A stretch of 5,639 nt of DNA from contig CALFYQ010000445.1 of the NCBI GenBank assembly GCA_937952085.1, positions 1-5,639 of the forward strand. Reading direction: 5' to 3'. The stretch is from an uncultured Paracoccaceae bacterium. Lineage in GTDB: Bacteria > Pseudomonadota > Alphaproteobacteria > Rhodobacterales > Rhodobacteraceae. Shown here in pieces: positions 1 through 5,639 of the stretch (positions are counted from its first letter, which is position 1; each line of letters starts with the position of its first letter). A program made the translations under genes and the position numbers. The notes under the pieces are model-generated. The model did not search any database and had not been told where the DNA came from. It saw nothing but the letters and a program-made list of their open reading frames with translations.

Positions 1-51
1 TGTCAGCTTCCCAAGCTGAACGCGCGGGTTCGATTCCCGCTACCCGCTCCA
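1..51 (+). tRNA. tRNA-Gly (anticodon CCC), 5' end cut by window edge
   Basis: This is the 3' portion of a glycine tRNA that reads GGG codons. The anticodon arm is complete: stem 3-7 pairs with 15-19, and the loop 8-14 carries the anticodon CCC at 10-12. A 4-nt variable region (20-23) follows. The T arm is canonical, with GCGGG at 24-28, loop TTCGATT at 29-35 and CCCGC at 36-40. The acceptor 3' strand is at 41-47, the discriminator base is T48, and CCA is encoded at 49-51. About 23 nt (5' acceptor strand and D arm) lie outside the window. The convergent oxygenase gene ends only 4 bp downstream, so no separate terminator fits between them. Confidence 0.95.
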
Positions 52-55
52 GCCC

Positions 56-727
56 TCAAGCCGCGTCGTGGAATATCAGGCCGAGCGTCATGCGCTCGCC
101 TTCCGTCACGCGGCTGACGCCGTGGCGCATGGCGACGCGGTGGACGCCGCGGGCGCCCTGACGAGGCCGTTCGTTCACGGCGAAGGCGAGTGCATGACCA
201 CGAAGGAGCGGCGGGGTTTCGGCGCGGCTCTGCATTCGCGGGCGCTGCTCGACGGTGACGAAGGCGCCGCCGGAGAAGGCGGCCGGGTCCGAGAGAAGGA
301 TCACCACCTGGATCGGGAAGACGAGCGGGCCGTAAAGATCCCGGTGGAGGCAGTTGTAGTCGCCGGCGCGGTAGCGGAGGAGGAGCGGCGTCGGCTTGCC
401 CTGCCCCGCCGCGCGGCATTCCTCGCGAAAGGCCGCCAGCGTCTCGGGGAAGCGGCGGCCGGTTCCCAGCATCGCCTCCCAGCGGTTCGCCACGGGCGCG
501 AGGCGCTCATAGAGGGCGGCGCGCGGCGCGGCGATTTCGGGCGGAAGAGGATCGGCGAAGTACTTGTATTCGCCGGAGCCGAAGCCGTGCCGGGCCATGA
601 CGATGCGGCTGCGAAAGGGCGCATCCTCGTCATAGAGCGCCATCAGCCGGGCGCAGGCCGCATCCTCGAGAACGCGGCCGAAATCGGCCGCGCCATGCGC
701 CGTCAGCTCATCGAAGAGATCGTCCAT
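56..727 (-). CDS. 2OG-Fe(II) oxygenase family protein
   Basis: A 223-residue cytosolic non-haem iron dioxygenase of the double-stranded beta-helix fold, expected to couple 2-oxoglutarate decarboxylation to oxidation of an unknown substrate. The facial triad is visible: H128 and D130 in CLHRDLYG, and H202 in MRHGVSR. R212, ten residues after H202, is at the usual place for the 2-oxoglutarate carboxylate anchor. The stretch VEQRPRMQSR (about 159-168) and the C-terminal GLIFHDA match, from memory, a widespread and uncharacterised proteobacterial family that is often annotated prolyl-hydroxylase-like. The length looks complete. The ATG at 725-727 has a strong purine-rich SD (GGGAGGG at 732-738 on the minus strand), which is part of a hairpin. 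The gene lies 71 bp downstream of the small exported-protein gene in the same direction. The fold and chemistry are firm; the substrate is unknown. Confidence 0.93.
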   Translation of the reverse strand: MDDLFDELTAHGAADFGRVLEDAACARLMALYDEDAPFRSRIVMARHGFGSGEYKYFADPLPPEIAAPRAALYERLAPVANRWEAMLGTGRRFPETLAAFREECRAAGQGKPTPLLLRYRAGDYNCLHRDLYGPLVFPIQVVILLSDPAAFSGGAFVTVEQRPRMQSRAETPPLLRGHALAFAVNERPRQGARGVHRVAMRHGVSRVTEGERMTLGLIFHDAA

Positions 728-731
728 CCCG

Positions 732-755
732 CCCTCCCGGCTCGTTCCGGGAGGG
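732..755 (-). promoter_or_regulatory. 9-bp hairpin overlapping the oxygenase ribosome binding site
   Basis: CCCTCCCGG at 732-740 and CCGGGAGGG at 747-755 are perfect reverse complements around a 6-nt loop (741-746). In the minus-strand mRNA the 3' arm holds the GGGAGGG Shine-Dalgarno of the oxygenase, ending 4 nt before its ATG. It could hide the ribosome binding site. It could also act as an attenuating or terminating hairpin for the upstream gene, but no U-tract follows. The pairing is seen directly; the role is inferred. Confidence 0.6.
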
Positions 756-798
756 GCTTACGGCGATGGGCGGAGGGCGCCCACCCGGTTCCTGCGGC

Positions 799-1113
799 TC
801 AGGCCGGGTCGCCGAGCTTGGCGAGATCGACATGCGCGCCGGTCCAGGCCTCGCCGGCGGCCATCAGGCAGGTCAGCCCGTCGGTGCGCGTCATCAGGAT
901 CGTCCAGGTGCCGGACTGGGGCGATGCCCAGATCTCGATCACCGCATTCTCGCCGGAAAGGCCGGCGCCGGTCACGGCCTCGCCGTGCTTGTCGCGAAGC
1001 AGTTTCACCACGTCTTCCCGCGCGCCGCACTGTGGGGCGCCCTCAGCGAAGGCCGGCGGGGCCACGGCGGCGAGGCCGAAGACGAAGGCGGCGGACATGA
1101 GGCGCTTGAACAT
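799..1113 (-). CDS. Small exported hypothetical protein with two cysteines
   Basis: This 104-residue protein has a clear Sec signal peptide: basic start MFKR, hydrophobic core (about 5-18), and a likely AFA|EGAP cleavage after residue 23. The mature part of about 81 residues has two cysteines, C29 (PQCGAR) and C82 (GLTCLMA), that could form a periplasmic disulfide. The middle looks like beta strands (VIEIWAS, TWTILMTR). From memory, similar short secreted proteins with a TWTI...G.TCL core occur as hypotheticals in Rhodobacterales, but I know no function. I chose the ATG at 1111-1113 because it begins the signal peptide and has GGAG at 1121-1124, 7 nt upstream. A longer reading from 1260 would add 49 Arg/Gly/Pro-rich residues ahead of the signal peptide and is unlikely. 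The gene runs toward the oxygenase and may share its transcript. Confidence 0.8.
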   Translation of the reverse strand: MFKRLMSAAFVFGLAAVAPPAFAEGAPQCGAREDVVKLLRDKHGEAVTGAGLSGENAVIEIWASPQSGTWTILMTRTDGLTCLMAAGEAWTGAHVDLAKLGDPA

Positions 1114-1159
1114 CGGTCGTCTCCATCGCGCGGACGACTTCAGGGTCGGCGAGCGGCCC

Positions 1160-1196
1160 GCGCCTCCCGCCCCTTCGGGGCCGATCCCCGAGGCGC
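1160..1196 (-). promoter_or_regulatory. Two-tier stem-loop in the leader of the exported-protein gene
   Basis: GCGCCTC (1160-1166) pairs perfectly with GAGGCGC (1190-1196). Inside it, GCCCC (1169-1173) pairs with GGGGC (1177-1181) around a 3-nt loop. The structure lies 46 bp upstream of the minus-strand start at 1113, so it would be in that gene's 5' leader if transcription begins beyond 1196. Pairings this long also arise by chance in DNA this GC-rich, so the function is uncertain. Confidence 0.35.
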
Positions 1197-1281
1197 CTTC
1201 CCGATCTGCATGAATGGGATGTGGGCGGGGCGCCGGCCGGCCGCGAGTCTGGAAATGCACATGGAATCGCGTGGCCGGAGT

Positions 1282-1307
1282 GCAGCGGAACTGTCATGAT
1301 CCGCTGC
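1282..1307. promoter_or_regulatory. Perfect 8-bp inverted repeat upstream of the importer, possible operator
   Basis: GCAGCGGA (1282-1289) and TCCGCTGC (1300-1307) are exact reverse complements separated by 10 nt that contain the palindrome TCATGA (1294-1299). The dyad ends 52 bp before the first start codon of the binding-protein gene. That is where an operator or a leader hairpin would lie. It matches no regulator consensus I know (not Fur, Irr or FNR-like). The symmetry is seen directly; the role is inferred. Confidence 0.5.
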
Positions 1308-1359
1308 TAGGCGGCGGCGAGAGGCGCGCCCCGCGCCCGTTCCGCAAACCGAGGGACCC

Positions 1360-2340
1360 ATGATGCGAACCCTTCTCTCCGCCGCTCTGGCCGCCGCGCT
1401 GATCGCCCCCGCGGCGCTGGCCGACATCTCCGGCAAACTCGTCCTTTACACCTCGCAGCCGAACGCCGACGCGCAGGCGACCGTCGACGCCTTCCGCGCC
1501 AGGCACCCCGGGGTGGAGGTGGAGTGGTTCCGCGACGGGACGACGAAGGTGATGGCGAAGCTCGCGGCCGAGTTCGAGGCGGGCGCGCCGCAGCCGGACC
1601 TGCTGCTCATCGCCGATTCCGTCACCATGGAGGGGCTGAAGCGGGAAGGCCGGCTGTTGGCCCATACGGGCGCCGACGTCTCGGCCTATGAGCCGGGCGT
1701 GATGGACAGGGAGAAGTTCTGGTTCTCCACCAAGCTCATCACCACCGGCATCGTCTACAACGCCGCGGCGCCGATGAAGCCGGCTTCCTGGCTCGACCTC
1801 GAGAAGCCGGAGGCGAAGGGTTCGATCATCCTGCCCTCGCCCCTCACTTCGGGCGCCGCGACGATCCACATGGTCTCGATCGCCGGGACGGAGGGGCTCG
1901 GCTGGGACTATTACGCCAGGCTCGCCGAGCAGGGCGCGCTCGCCGAGGGCGGCAATGGCGGCGTTTACAAGGCGGTCGCGGGCGGCGACAAGCTTTATGG
2001 CTTCGTCGTCGATTTCCTCGCGATCCGCGGCAAGGCGGATGGCGCGCCGGTCGAGTTCGTGTTCCCGAAGGAGGGCGTCTCGGCGGTGACGGAGCCGGTG
2101 GCGATCCTCTCGACGGCGAAGAACCCCGAGGCGGCGAAGGCCTTCGTCGATTTCCTGATCTCCAAGGAGGGGCAGGAGCTCGCCGCCTCGCAGGGCTATC
2201 TGCCGGCGCATCCCGAGGTGTCGCCGCCGGCCGGCTTTCCGCCGCGATCGGAGATCAGGCTGATGGGCTTCGATCCGGCGGCGGCGCTGGCCGGGGATGC
2301 CGAGAACAAGCTTCGCTTCCAGGAGATGTTCGGCGGCTGA
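1360..2340 (+). CDS. ABC importer periplasmic substrate-binding protein (FbpA/PhnS-like class)
   Basis: This 326-residue protein captures a ligand in the periplasm and delivers it to the downstream permease. Residues 1-21 form a signal peptide (MMRTLL, Ala-rich core, AALA|DIS). The mature N-terminus GKLVLYTSQP is the first strand of the fold. PSPLTSGAA (159-167) carries the S-G-A (164-166) that in FbpA holds the bound anion. GFVVDF (214-219), TEPVAIL (244-250) and the AKAFVDFLISKEGQ helix (259-272) are typical of the family annotated iron(III), 2-aminoethylphosphonate or polyamine binding. Aligned by eye with FbpA, the iron ligands His, Glu and Tyr-Tyr are replaced (P34, A85 and the VVDFLA stretch), which argues against direct Fe3+ binding. 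Two ATGs (1360 and 1363) follow GAGGGA at 1351-1356; the second has the better spacing. It is the first gene of a pair with the permease. The transporter class is firm; the ligand is open. Confidence 0.9.
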   Translation: MMRTLLSAALAAALIAPAALADISGKLVLYTSQPNADAQATVDAFRARHPGVEVEWFRDGTTKVMAKLAAEFEAGAPQPDLLLIADSVTMEGLKREGRLLAHTGADVSAYEPGVMDREKFWFSTKLITTGIVYNAAAPMKPASWLDLEKPEAKGSIILPSPLTSGAATIHMVSIAGTEGLGWDYYARLAEQGALAEGGNGGVYKAVAGGDKLYGFVVDFLAIRGKADGAPVEFVFPKEGVSAVTEPVAILSTAKNPEAAKAFVDFLISKEGQELAASQGYLPAHPEVSPPAGFPPRSEIRLMGFDPAAALAGDAENKLRFQEMFGG

Positions 2341-2341
2341 G

Positions 2342-4045
2342 ATGCGCCGGCGGCTTTCGGGCGCCGGCGAGGGGGCGACCCTCGCCGGCCTCGTCCTGAT
2401 CGTCTCGCTCCTTTGCGGCCTGCCGCTTCTCCTGCTCTTCCTGACCGGGGTGCGGGGGCCCGACGGGCTTTCGCTCGGGCCGCTGGCGGAGGCGCTCGGG
2501 AGCGGTTCGGTCCGCCGCGCGCTCTGGCGCTCGGTGGAGAGCGCGGGGCTTTCGGCGCTCATCGCGACGGCGGTCGGCGGGGCGCTGGCGCTTCTCCTCG
2601 GGCTGACGGACCTGAGGCGAAAGGCGGTCTTCGCCTTTCTCCTCCTCCTCCCGATGATGATTCCGCCGCATGTGACGGCCATCGCCTGGCTTCAGGCGCT
2701 CGGCCCGTCCTCGCCGCCGCTTCTGGCGCTCGGCCTCGCGCCGCCGCCCGGCTCGCCGAACCCGATGCATTCGGCGGCGGGGCTGGTCGCGCTTCTGGCC
2801 GCGCAGCACGCGCCGCTCGCCTTCCTCGTGATCCGCGCGGCGGTCCGCGCCCTCCCACGGGAAATGGCGGAGGCGGCGCGGATCGCCGGGGCCGGGCCGG
2901 GGCGCCTGCTCCGCCGCATCGCGCTGCCGCTTCTCGCGCCTGCGCTCATCGCCGCGCTGGCGCTCGCCTTCGCCGCGGCGCTCGGCAATTTCGGAATCAA
3001 TGCGCTGATCGGGATTCCGGCGCGCTACGAGACGCTGCCCGTGCTGATCTGGAAACGGCTGGTCAGTTTCGGGCCCGGGATGCTCGGCCGCGCCGCGGTG
3101 ATCGCGCTCATCCTCGCGCTCGTCGCCTGTGCGGCGCTGGCGGCGGAACGGTTGGCGTCGCGGCGGTTCGCGGCGCGGCTCCAGGGGCCGCCGCAGCCGC
3201 CCCTCGCCCTTGCGCTCGGGCGCTGGCGCGGGCCGGCGGAGGTGGCGCTCTGGTTCTATGTCGGCGCGACGCTGCTCTTGCCGCTTGCGGCGCTGATCGG
3301 AGCCGCGCTCTCGCCGACCTATGGCGCGCCGCTGACCGCAGAGACGATCACCTTGCGGCATTTCGCCGAAGTGCTGTGGCGGCAGGAGGCGACGGCGCGC
3401 GCCTTCCTGAATTCGAGCCTTGCGGCCGGGGCGGCGGCGGCGCTGATCGCGGCGCTTTCGATCGGGCTCGCGCATTTCCTGATCCGCGGCGGCCCGGTCG
3501 CGAGGCGGCTCGCCGGCGGCGCGGCGGCGCAGGCGGAGGCGGCCTATGCGGTTCCCGGCATCGTCGTCTCCATCGCCTTCATCCTCGTCTTCCTGAAGCC
3601 GCTGCCGCTGGTCGGCGTCGGCCTCTACAACACGCTGGCGATCATCCTGCTGGCCTATGTGGCGGCCTTCTTCGCCATCGGGCTGAAGCCCGCCGCGGCG
3701 GCGCTCTCGCAGCTCGACCCGACGCTCGACGATGCGGCGCGCGTGGCGGGCGCCGGGTTCCTCCGCCGGCTCGTGCGGATCGCGGCGCCGCTCGCCGCGC
3801 CGGCGGCGGCTTCGGGCGCGCTCCTCGTCTTCCTCACGGCCTATAACGAGGTGACGGTTTCGGCGCTCCTCTGGTCGAGCGGGAACGAGACCATCGGCAC
3901 GACGATCTTCAACTACGAGGATGGCGGCTACACGACCGAGGCGGCGGCGATGTCGGTCGTCACGGTCGCGGCGACGGCGGCGCTGATGATCGCGCTCGAC
4001 CGAGTCGGGCGCCGGCTGCCGGCCGGGATCGTGCCGTGGAGATAG
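2342..4045 (+). CDS. ABC importer permease with two fused transmembrane domains
   Basis: A 567-residue inner-membrane channel with two BPD_transp_1-type halves in one chain. About twelve helices are visible, near residues 11-35, 66-88, 95-118, 145-170, 195-217 and 248-268, then 301-323, 355-381, 400-420, 427-448, 481-501 and 533-553. Each half has its ATPase-coupling EAA loop: EAARIAG...RIALP at 177-196, a consensus copy, and DAARVAG...RIAAP at 464-483, slightly degenerate. The size and fusion match FbpB/SfuB and the PhnU2-like permeases. I use the ATG at 2342, 1 bp after the binding-protein TGA. The alternative start at 2297 would overlap that gene by 44 bp and add a non-hydrophobic tail. 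The SD is poor (AGGAG at 2321-2325 is too far), so translation probably relies on coupling to the upstream gene. It ends 3 bp from the convergent ATPase gene. Confidence 0.93.
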   Translation: MRRRLSGAGEGATLAGLVLIVSLLCGLPLLLLFLTGVRGPDGLSLGPLAEALGSGSVRRALWRSVESAGLSALIATAVGGALALLLGLTDLRRKAVFAFLLLLPMMIPPHVTAIAWLQALGPSSPPLLALGLAPPPGSPNPMHSAAGLVALLAAQHAPLAFLVIRAAVRALPREMAEAARIAGAGPGRLLRRIALPLLAPALIAALALAFAAALGNFGINALIGIPARYETLPVLIWKRLVSFGPGMLGRAAVIALILALVACAALAAERLASRRFAARLQGPPQPPLALALGRWRGPAEVALWFYVGATLLLPLAALIGAALSPTYGAPLTAETITLRHFAEVLWRQEATARAFLNSSLAAGAAAALIAALSIGLAHFLIRGGPVARRLAGGAAAQAEAAYAVPGIVVSIAFILVFLKPLPLVGVGLYNTLAIILLAYVAAFFAIGLKPAAAALSQLDPTLDDAARVAGAGFLRRLVRIAAPLAAPAAASGALLVFLTAYNEVTVSALLWSSGNETIGTTIFNYEDGGYTTEAAAMSVVTVAATAALMIALDRVGRRLPAGIVPWR

Positions 4046-4048
4046 GGC

Positions 4049-5089
4049 TCAGGCCGGCAGCACCCAGCCGCCGCGGACCAGGAGGCGCAGCTCGTCGCCG
4101 ATCTCGGGGCGCGCCGGCAGCGTGACGGGCGCCGGCTCCGCGCCGCCGCCGAGCGCCACGGTCGCCTCCCAGTGCCCGCCGCGATAGGCGCGCGAGAGGA
4201 TGCGGGCGGGAAACCCCTCCGGCGCCGGCGCAAGGTCCTCCGGCCGGATCAGGACCCGGGCCGCGCCGACGTCCGCGCCCGCGGCGCAGGTCGCGGCGAA
4301 AGACCGCCCGCCGACCGAAACCGAGGCCGCGCCGCCCGCGGCCGCCTCCACGACGCAGGAAAGAATCGCGCCGCGGCCGATGAAGCGCGCCACCGCCTCG
4401 CTGACCGGGCGGGCGTAGACTTCCTCCGGCGGGCCGGATTGCAGGATGCGCCCCTCGCCCATCACCGCGATGAGATCGGCCAGGGCCATCGCCTCGCGCT
4501 GGTCATGGGTGATGTAGAGCGTCGTCGCGCCGCTTTTCCGGTGGAAGGCGGATAGCTCTTCCTCCATCGCCGCGCGGAGGTGCGGGTCGAGATTGGCGAG
4601 GGGCTCGTCCATCAGGATCGTCTTCGCGCCCTGCGCGAGGCAGCGGGCGAGCGCCACCCGCTGCCGCTGGCCGCCGGAAAGCTCGGCCGGTTTCCGCTCC
4701 GCGAAGGGTGTGAGCGCGACGGTTTCGAGATGGGCGAGCGCCGCCTCCCGCGCCGCCGCCCTGCCCTCGCCCGCCGTCTCGATCGGGAAGGCGACGTTGC
4801 CCGCAGCCGTCATGTGCGGCCAGAGCGCGTAGGACTGGAAGACGACGCCGACATTCCGCGCCTCAGGCGCGAGGTGCAGGCCGGGGCCCGTCACCTCCCG
4901 CCCGCCGAGCGCGATCCGCCCTGCATCGGCCCGCTCCAGCCCGGCGACGAGGCGCAAAAGCGTGGACTTCCCGCAGCCCGACGGCCCGACGACGACAGTG
5001 AAAGCGCCCTCGGGCGCCGAGAGCGTCACGCCGTCGACCGCGGTGGCCGCGCCGAAGCGCTTGGTTATGGTCTCGATCTCGATGCTCAT
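4049..5089 (-). CDS. ABC importer ATP-binding protein with TOBE-type C-terminus
   Basis: A 346-residue cytosolic ATPase that powers import. All nucleotide-binding motifs are intact: Walker A GPSGCGKST (35-43), Q-loop Q85 in VVFQSYALWP, signature LSGGQ (137-141), Walker B ILMDEP with D161 and E162, D-loop NLD (166-168), and switch H195 in ITHDQ. Residues from about 240 form the regulatory TOBE-like region, with the typical IRPEDL at 281-286. This places it in the FbpC/PotA/PhnT-like group, the expected partner of the binding protein and fused permease next door. It is encoded convergently to them, with stop codons 3 bp apart, which is unusual. I chose the ATG at 5087-5089 because MSIEIETITKRFG is the normal family N-terminus. 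An in-frame start at 5152 would add 21 Arg-rich residues. The SD is weak (a GGGG run just upstream). Confidence 0.93.
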   Translation of the reverse strand: MSIEIETITKRFGAATAVDGVTLSAPEGAFTVVVGPSGCGKSTLLRLVAGLERADAGRIALGGREVTGPGLHLAPEARNVGVVFQSYALWPHMTAAGNVAFPIETAGEGRAAAREAALAHLETVALTPFAERKPAELSGGQRQRVALARCLAQGAKTILMDEPLANLDPHLRAAMEEELSAFHRKSGATTLYITHDQREAMALADLIAVMGEGRILQSGPPEEVYARPVSEAVARFIGRGAILSCVVEAAAGGAASVSVGGRSFAATCAAGADVGAARVLIRPEDLAPAPEGFPARILSRAYRGGHWEATVALGGGAEPAPVTLPARPEIGDELRLLVRGGWVLPA

Positions 5090-5204
5090 CCGGCCCCGCG
5101 CCTCGCCCGATAGCCTCGCCTCGTGACGGTTCCGCGACAAGCGTGATCGCATCCATCACAAAGTTCGGGTGGCGCGGCGGCGCGGGAGAAGCGAGGAGAG
5201 GCGC
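5090..5204. promoter_or_regulatory. Divergent intergenic gap with a short dyad (5143-5159)
   Basis: This gap must hold the promoters of the ATPase gene (-) and of the EamA gene (+). A dyad GTGAT (5143-5147) / ATCAC (5155-5159) with a 7-nt spacer lies near its middle and could be an operator. The spacing does not fit CRP (9 nt, not 6, between GTGA and TCAC). A strong ribosome binding site AGGAG (5194-5198) serves the + strand gene. Neither strand shows a convincing sigma-70 pair. Confidence 0.45.
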
Positions 5205-5639
5205 ATGAACACGCCGATCCCCCTCCGCGCCTGGGCCGATCTCGGCCTTCTCGCCCTCTTCTGGGGCGCGATCTTCCTCTTCATCGCGCTCGGTCTCCGG
5301 GAGATGACGCCGTTCTGGCTCGTCGTCTGGCGGGTGATTCCGGCGGCGCTCCTTCTCTGGCTCTACGTTCTCTGGCGCGGCCTGCCGGTCCCCCGCGCGC
5401 CGGGGGCCTGGGGCGCCTTCCTCGTGATGGGCGCGCTCAACAACGCGCTGCCCTTCACGCTCATCACCTGGGGGCAGAAATCGGTCGAGAGCGGGCTCGC
5501 CTCGATCCTGAACGGCTCTACCGCCTTCTTCGGCATCCTTGTCGCGGCTGTGCTCCTCTCGGATGAGCGGATCACCGGGCGTCGGCTCGTCGGCGTTCTC
5601 TTCGGCATGTCGGGCGTCGCCGTCATCGTCGGGCCGGAG
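5205..5639 (+). CDS. EamA/DMT-superfamily membrane transporter, 3' end beyond window
   Basis: The reading frame stays open from the ATG at 5205 to the window edge (145 codons, no stop). It encodes the first EamA half of a drug/metabolite-type permease, normally about 280-300 residues with ten helices. Five hydrophobic segments are visible, near residues 11-31, 36-57, 68-89, 94-118 and 126-143. Typical family signatures are LFWGAIFLFIALGLREM (18-34), GALNNALPFTLITWGQ (76-91), SGLASILNGSTAFF (96-109) and DERITGRRLVGVLFG (120-134), ending at IVGPE, the end of the first EamA domain. Members export amino acids or other metabolites, but substrate cannot be read from sequence. The start has a very good SD (AGGAG, 6 nt spacing). 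It is divergent from the ATPase gene, so it is probably not part of the importer. Confidence 0.9.
   Translation, partial: MNTPIPLRAWADLGLLALFWGAIFLFIALGLREMTPFWLVVWRVIPAALLLWLYVLWRGLPVPRAPGAWGAFLVMGALNNALPFTLITWGQKSVESGLASILNGSTAFFGILVAAVLLSDERITGRRLVGVLFGMSGVAVIVGPE

Larger units (their letters stand above)
1114..1359. promoter_or_regulatory. Divergent intergenic region between exported-protein gene and ABC importer
   Basis: These 246 bp separate two divergent genes, so promoters for both should lie here. I see no convincing -35/-10 pair on either strand. The region holds the stem-loop at 1160-1196, the inverted repeat at 1282-1307, and the GAGGGA ribosome binding site at 1351-1356 of the binding-protein gene. 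No ORF with protein-like composition is found in it. Confidence 0.6.

Noticed and set aside
1..51. tRNA 3' end as an integration site (attB) of a mobile element
   Set aside because: No integrase and no repeated copy of the tRNA 3' end appear in the window, and ordinary chromosomal genes follow directly.
68..1213. Long + strand open frame of 381 codons antisense to the oxygenase and the small exported protein
   Set aside because: It is antisense to two genes with clear motifs and a signal peptide, its product is Arg/Ala/Gly-rich with no recognisable domain, and such frames are expected in high-GC DNA.
1294..2682. Minus-strand open frame of 462 codons antisense to the binding protein and the permease start
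   Set aside because: The product is Arg-rich low-complexity sequence and it shadows a binding protein with a signal peptide and family motifs.
2255..3475. Minus-strand open frame of 406 codons antisense to the permease
   Set aside because: Composition is dominated by Arg, Glu and Pro, as expected from reverse reading of a GC-rich membrane protein gene.
2413..3846. Same-strand open frame of 477 codons inside the permease gene
   Set aside because: It is the shifted frame of a permease whose own frame shows twelve helices and two EAA loops; the alternative product is Ala/Arg/Gly-rich without domains.
5141..5160. CRP-like site in the divergent gap
   Set aside because: The half-sites GTGA and TCAC are separated by 9 nt instead of 6, so it does not fit the CRP/FNR geometry.
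1..5639. CRISPR array, insertion sequence, toxin-antitoxin or phage defence module
   Set aside because: No spaced direct repeats, no transposase motifs, no terminal inverted repeats and no small paired genes with toxin-like features were found on either strand.

Overview
The window is a very GC-rich stretch with dense coding on both strands and strong G/C third positions. Its protein styles (a common proteobacterial 2OG-Fe(II) oxygenase, an FbpA/PhnS-style ABC importer with a fused double permease, an EamA exporter) and its tRNA-Gly(CCC) with an encoded CCA suggest an alphaproteobacterium, most likely near Rhodobacterales. That placement is inferred from style; no marker gene here fixes it. 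The content looks chromosomal, with no integrase, transposase, CRISPR array or phage gene.

Layout: (1) 1-51, the 3' two thirds of a tRNA-Gly on the + strand, cut by the window edge. (2) 56-727 (-), a 2-oxoglutarate/Fe(II) oxygenase whose stop lies 4 bp from the tRNA end. (3) 799-1113 (-), a small exported protein with two cysteines, upstream of the oxygenase in the same direction; a 9-bp hairpin in the gap overlaps the oxygenase ribosome binding site. (4) 1114-1359, a 246-bp divergent intergenic region with a stem-loop on the side of the small gene and a perfect 8-bp inverted repeat upstream of the transporter. (5) 1360-2340 and 2342-4045 (+), a periplasmic binding protein and a double-domain permease, 1 bp apart. 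(6) 4049-5089 (-), the ABC ATPase, convergent with the permease and 3 bp from it. (7) 5090-5204, a 115-bp divergent gap. (8) 5205 to the window end (+), the first half of an EamA/DMT permease.

How they work together: genes 5 and 6 give one complete importer (binding protein, fused 12-helix permease, TOBE-type ATPase). It is of the broad iron(III)/2-aminoethylphosphonate/polyamine class. The ATPase is encoded convergently instead of in one operon with its partners, so its expression is controlled separately. By eye the binding protein lacks the residues that coordinate iron in FbpA but keeps the anion-binding Ser-Gly-Ala, so an organic anion such as a phosphonate is a better guess than ferric iron. 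The oxygenase and the small exported protein may share a transcript. No functional link between them and the importer can be shown from sequence.

I see no clearly new multi-gene system. The points most worth a second look are the split importer, the missing iron ligands, the SD-sequestering hairpin and the inverted repeat upstream of the transporter.
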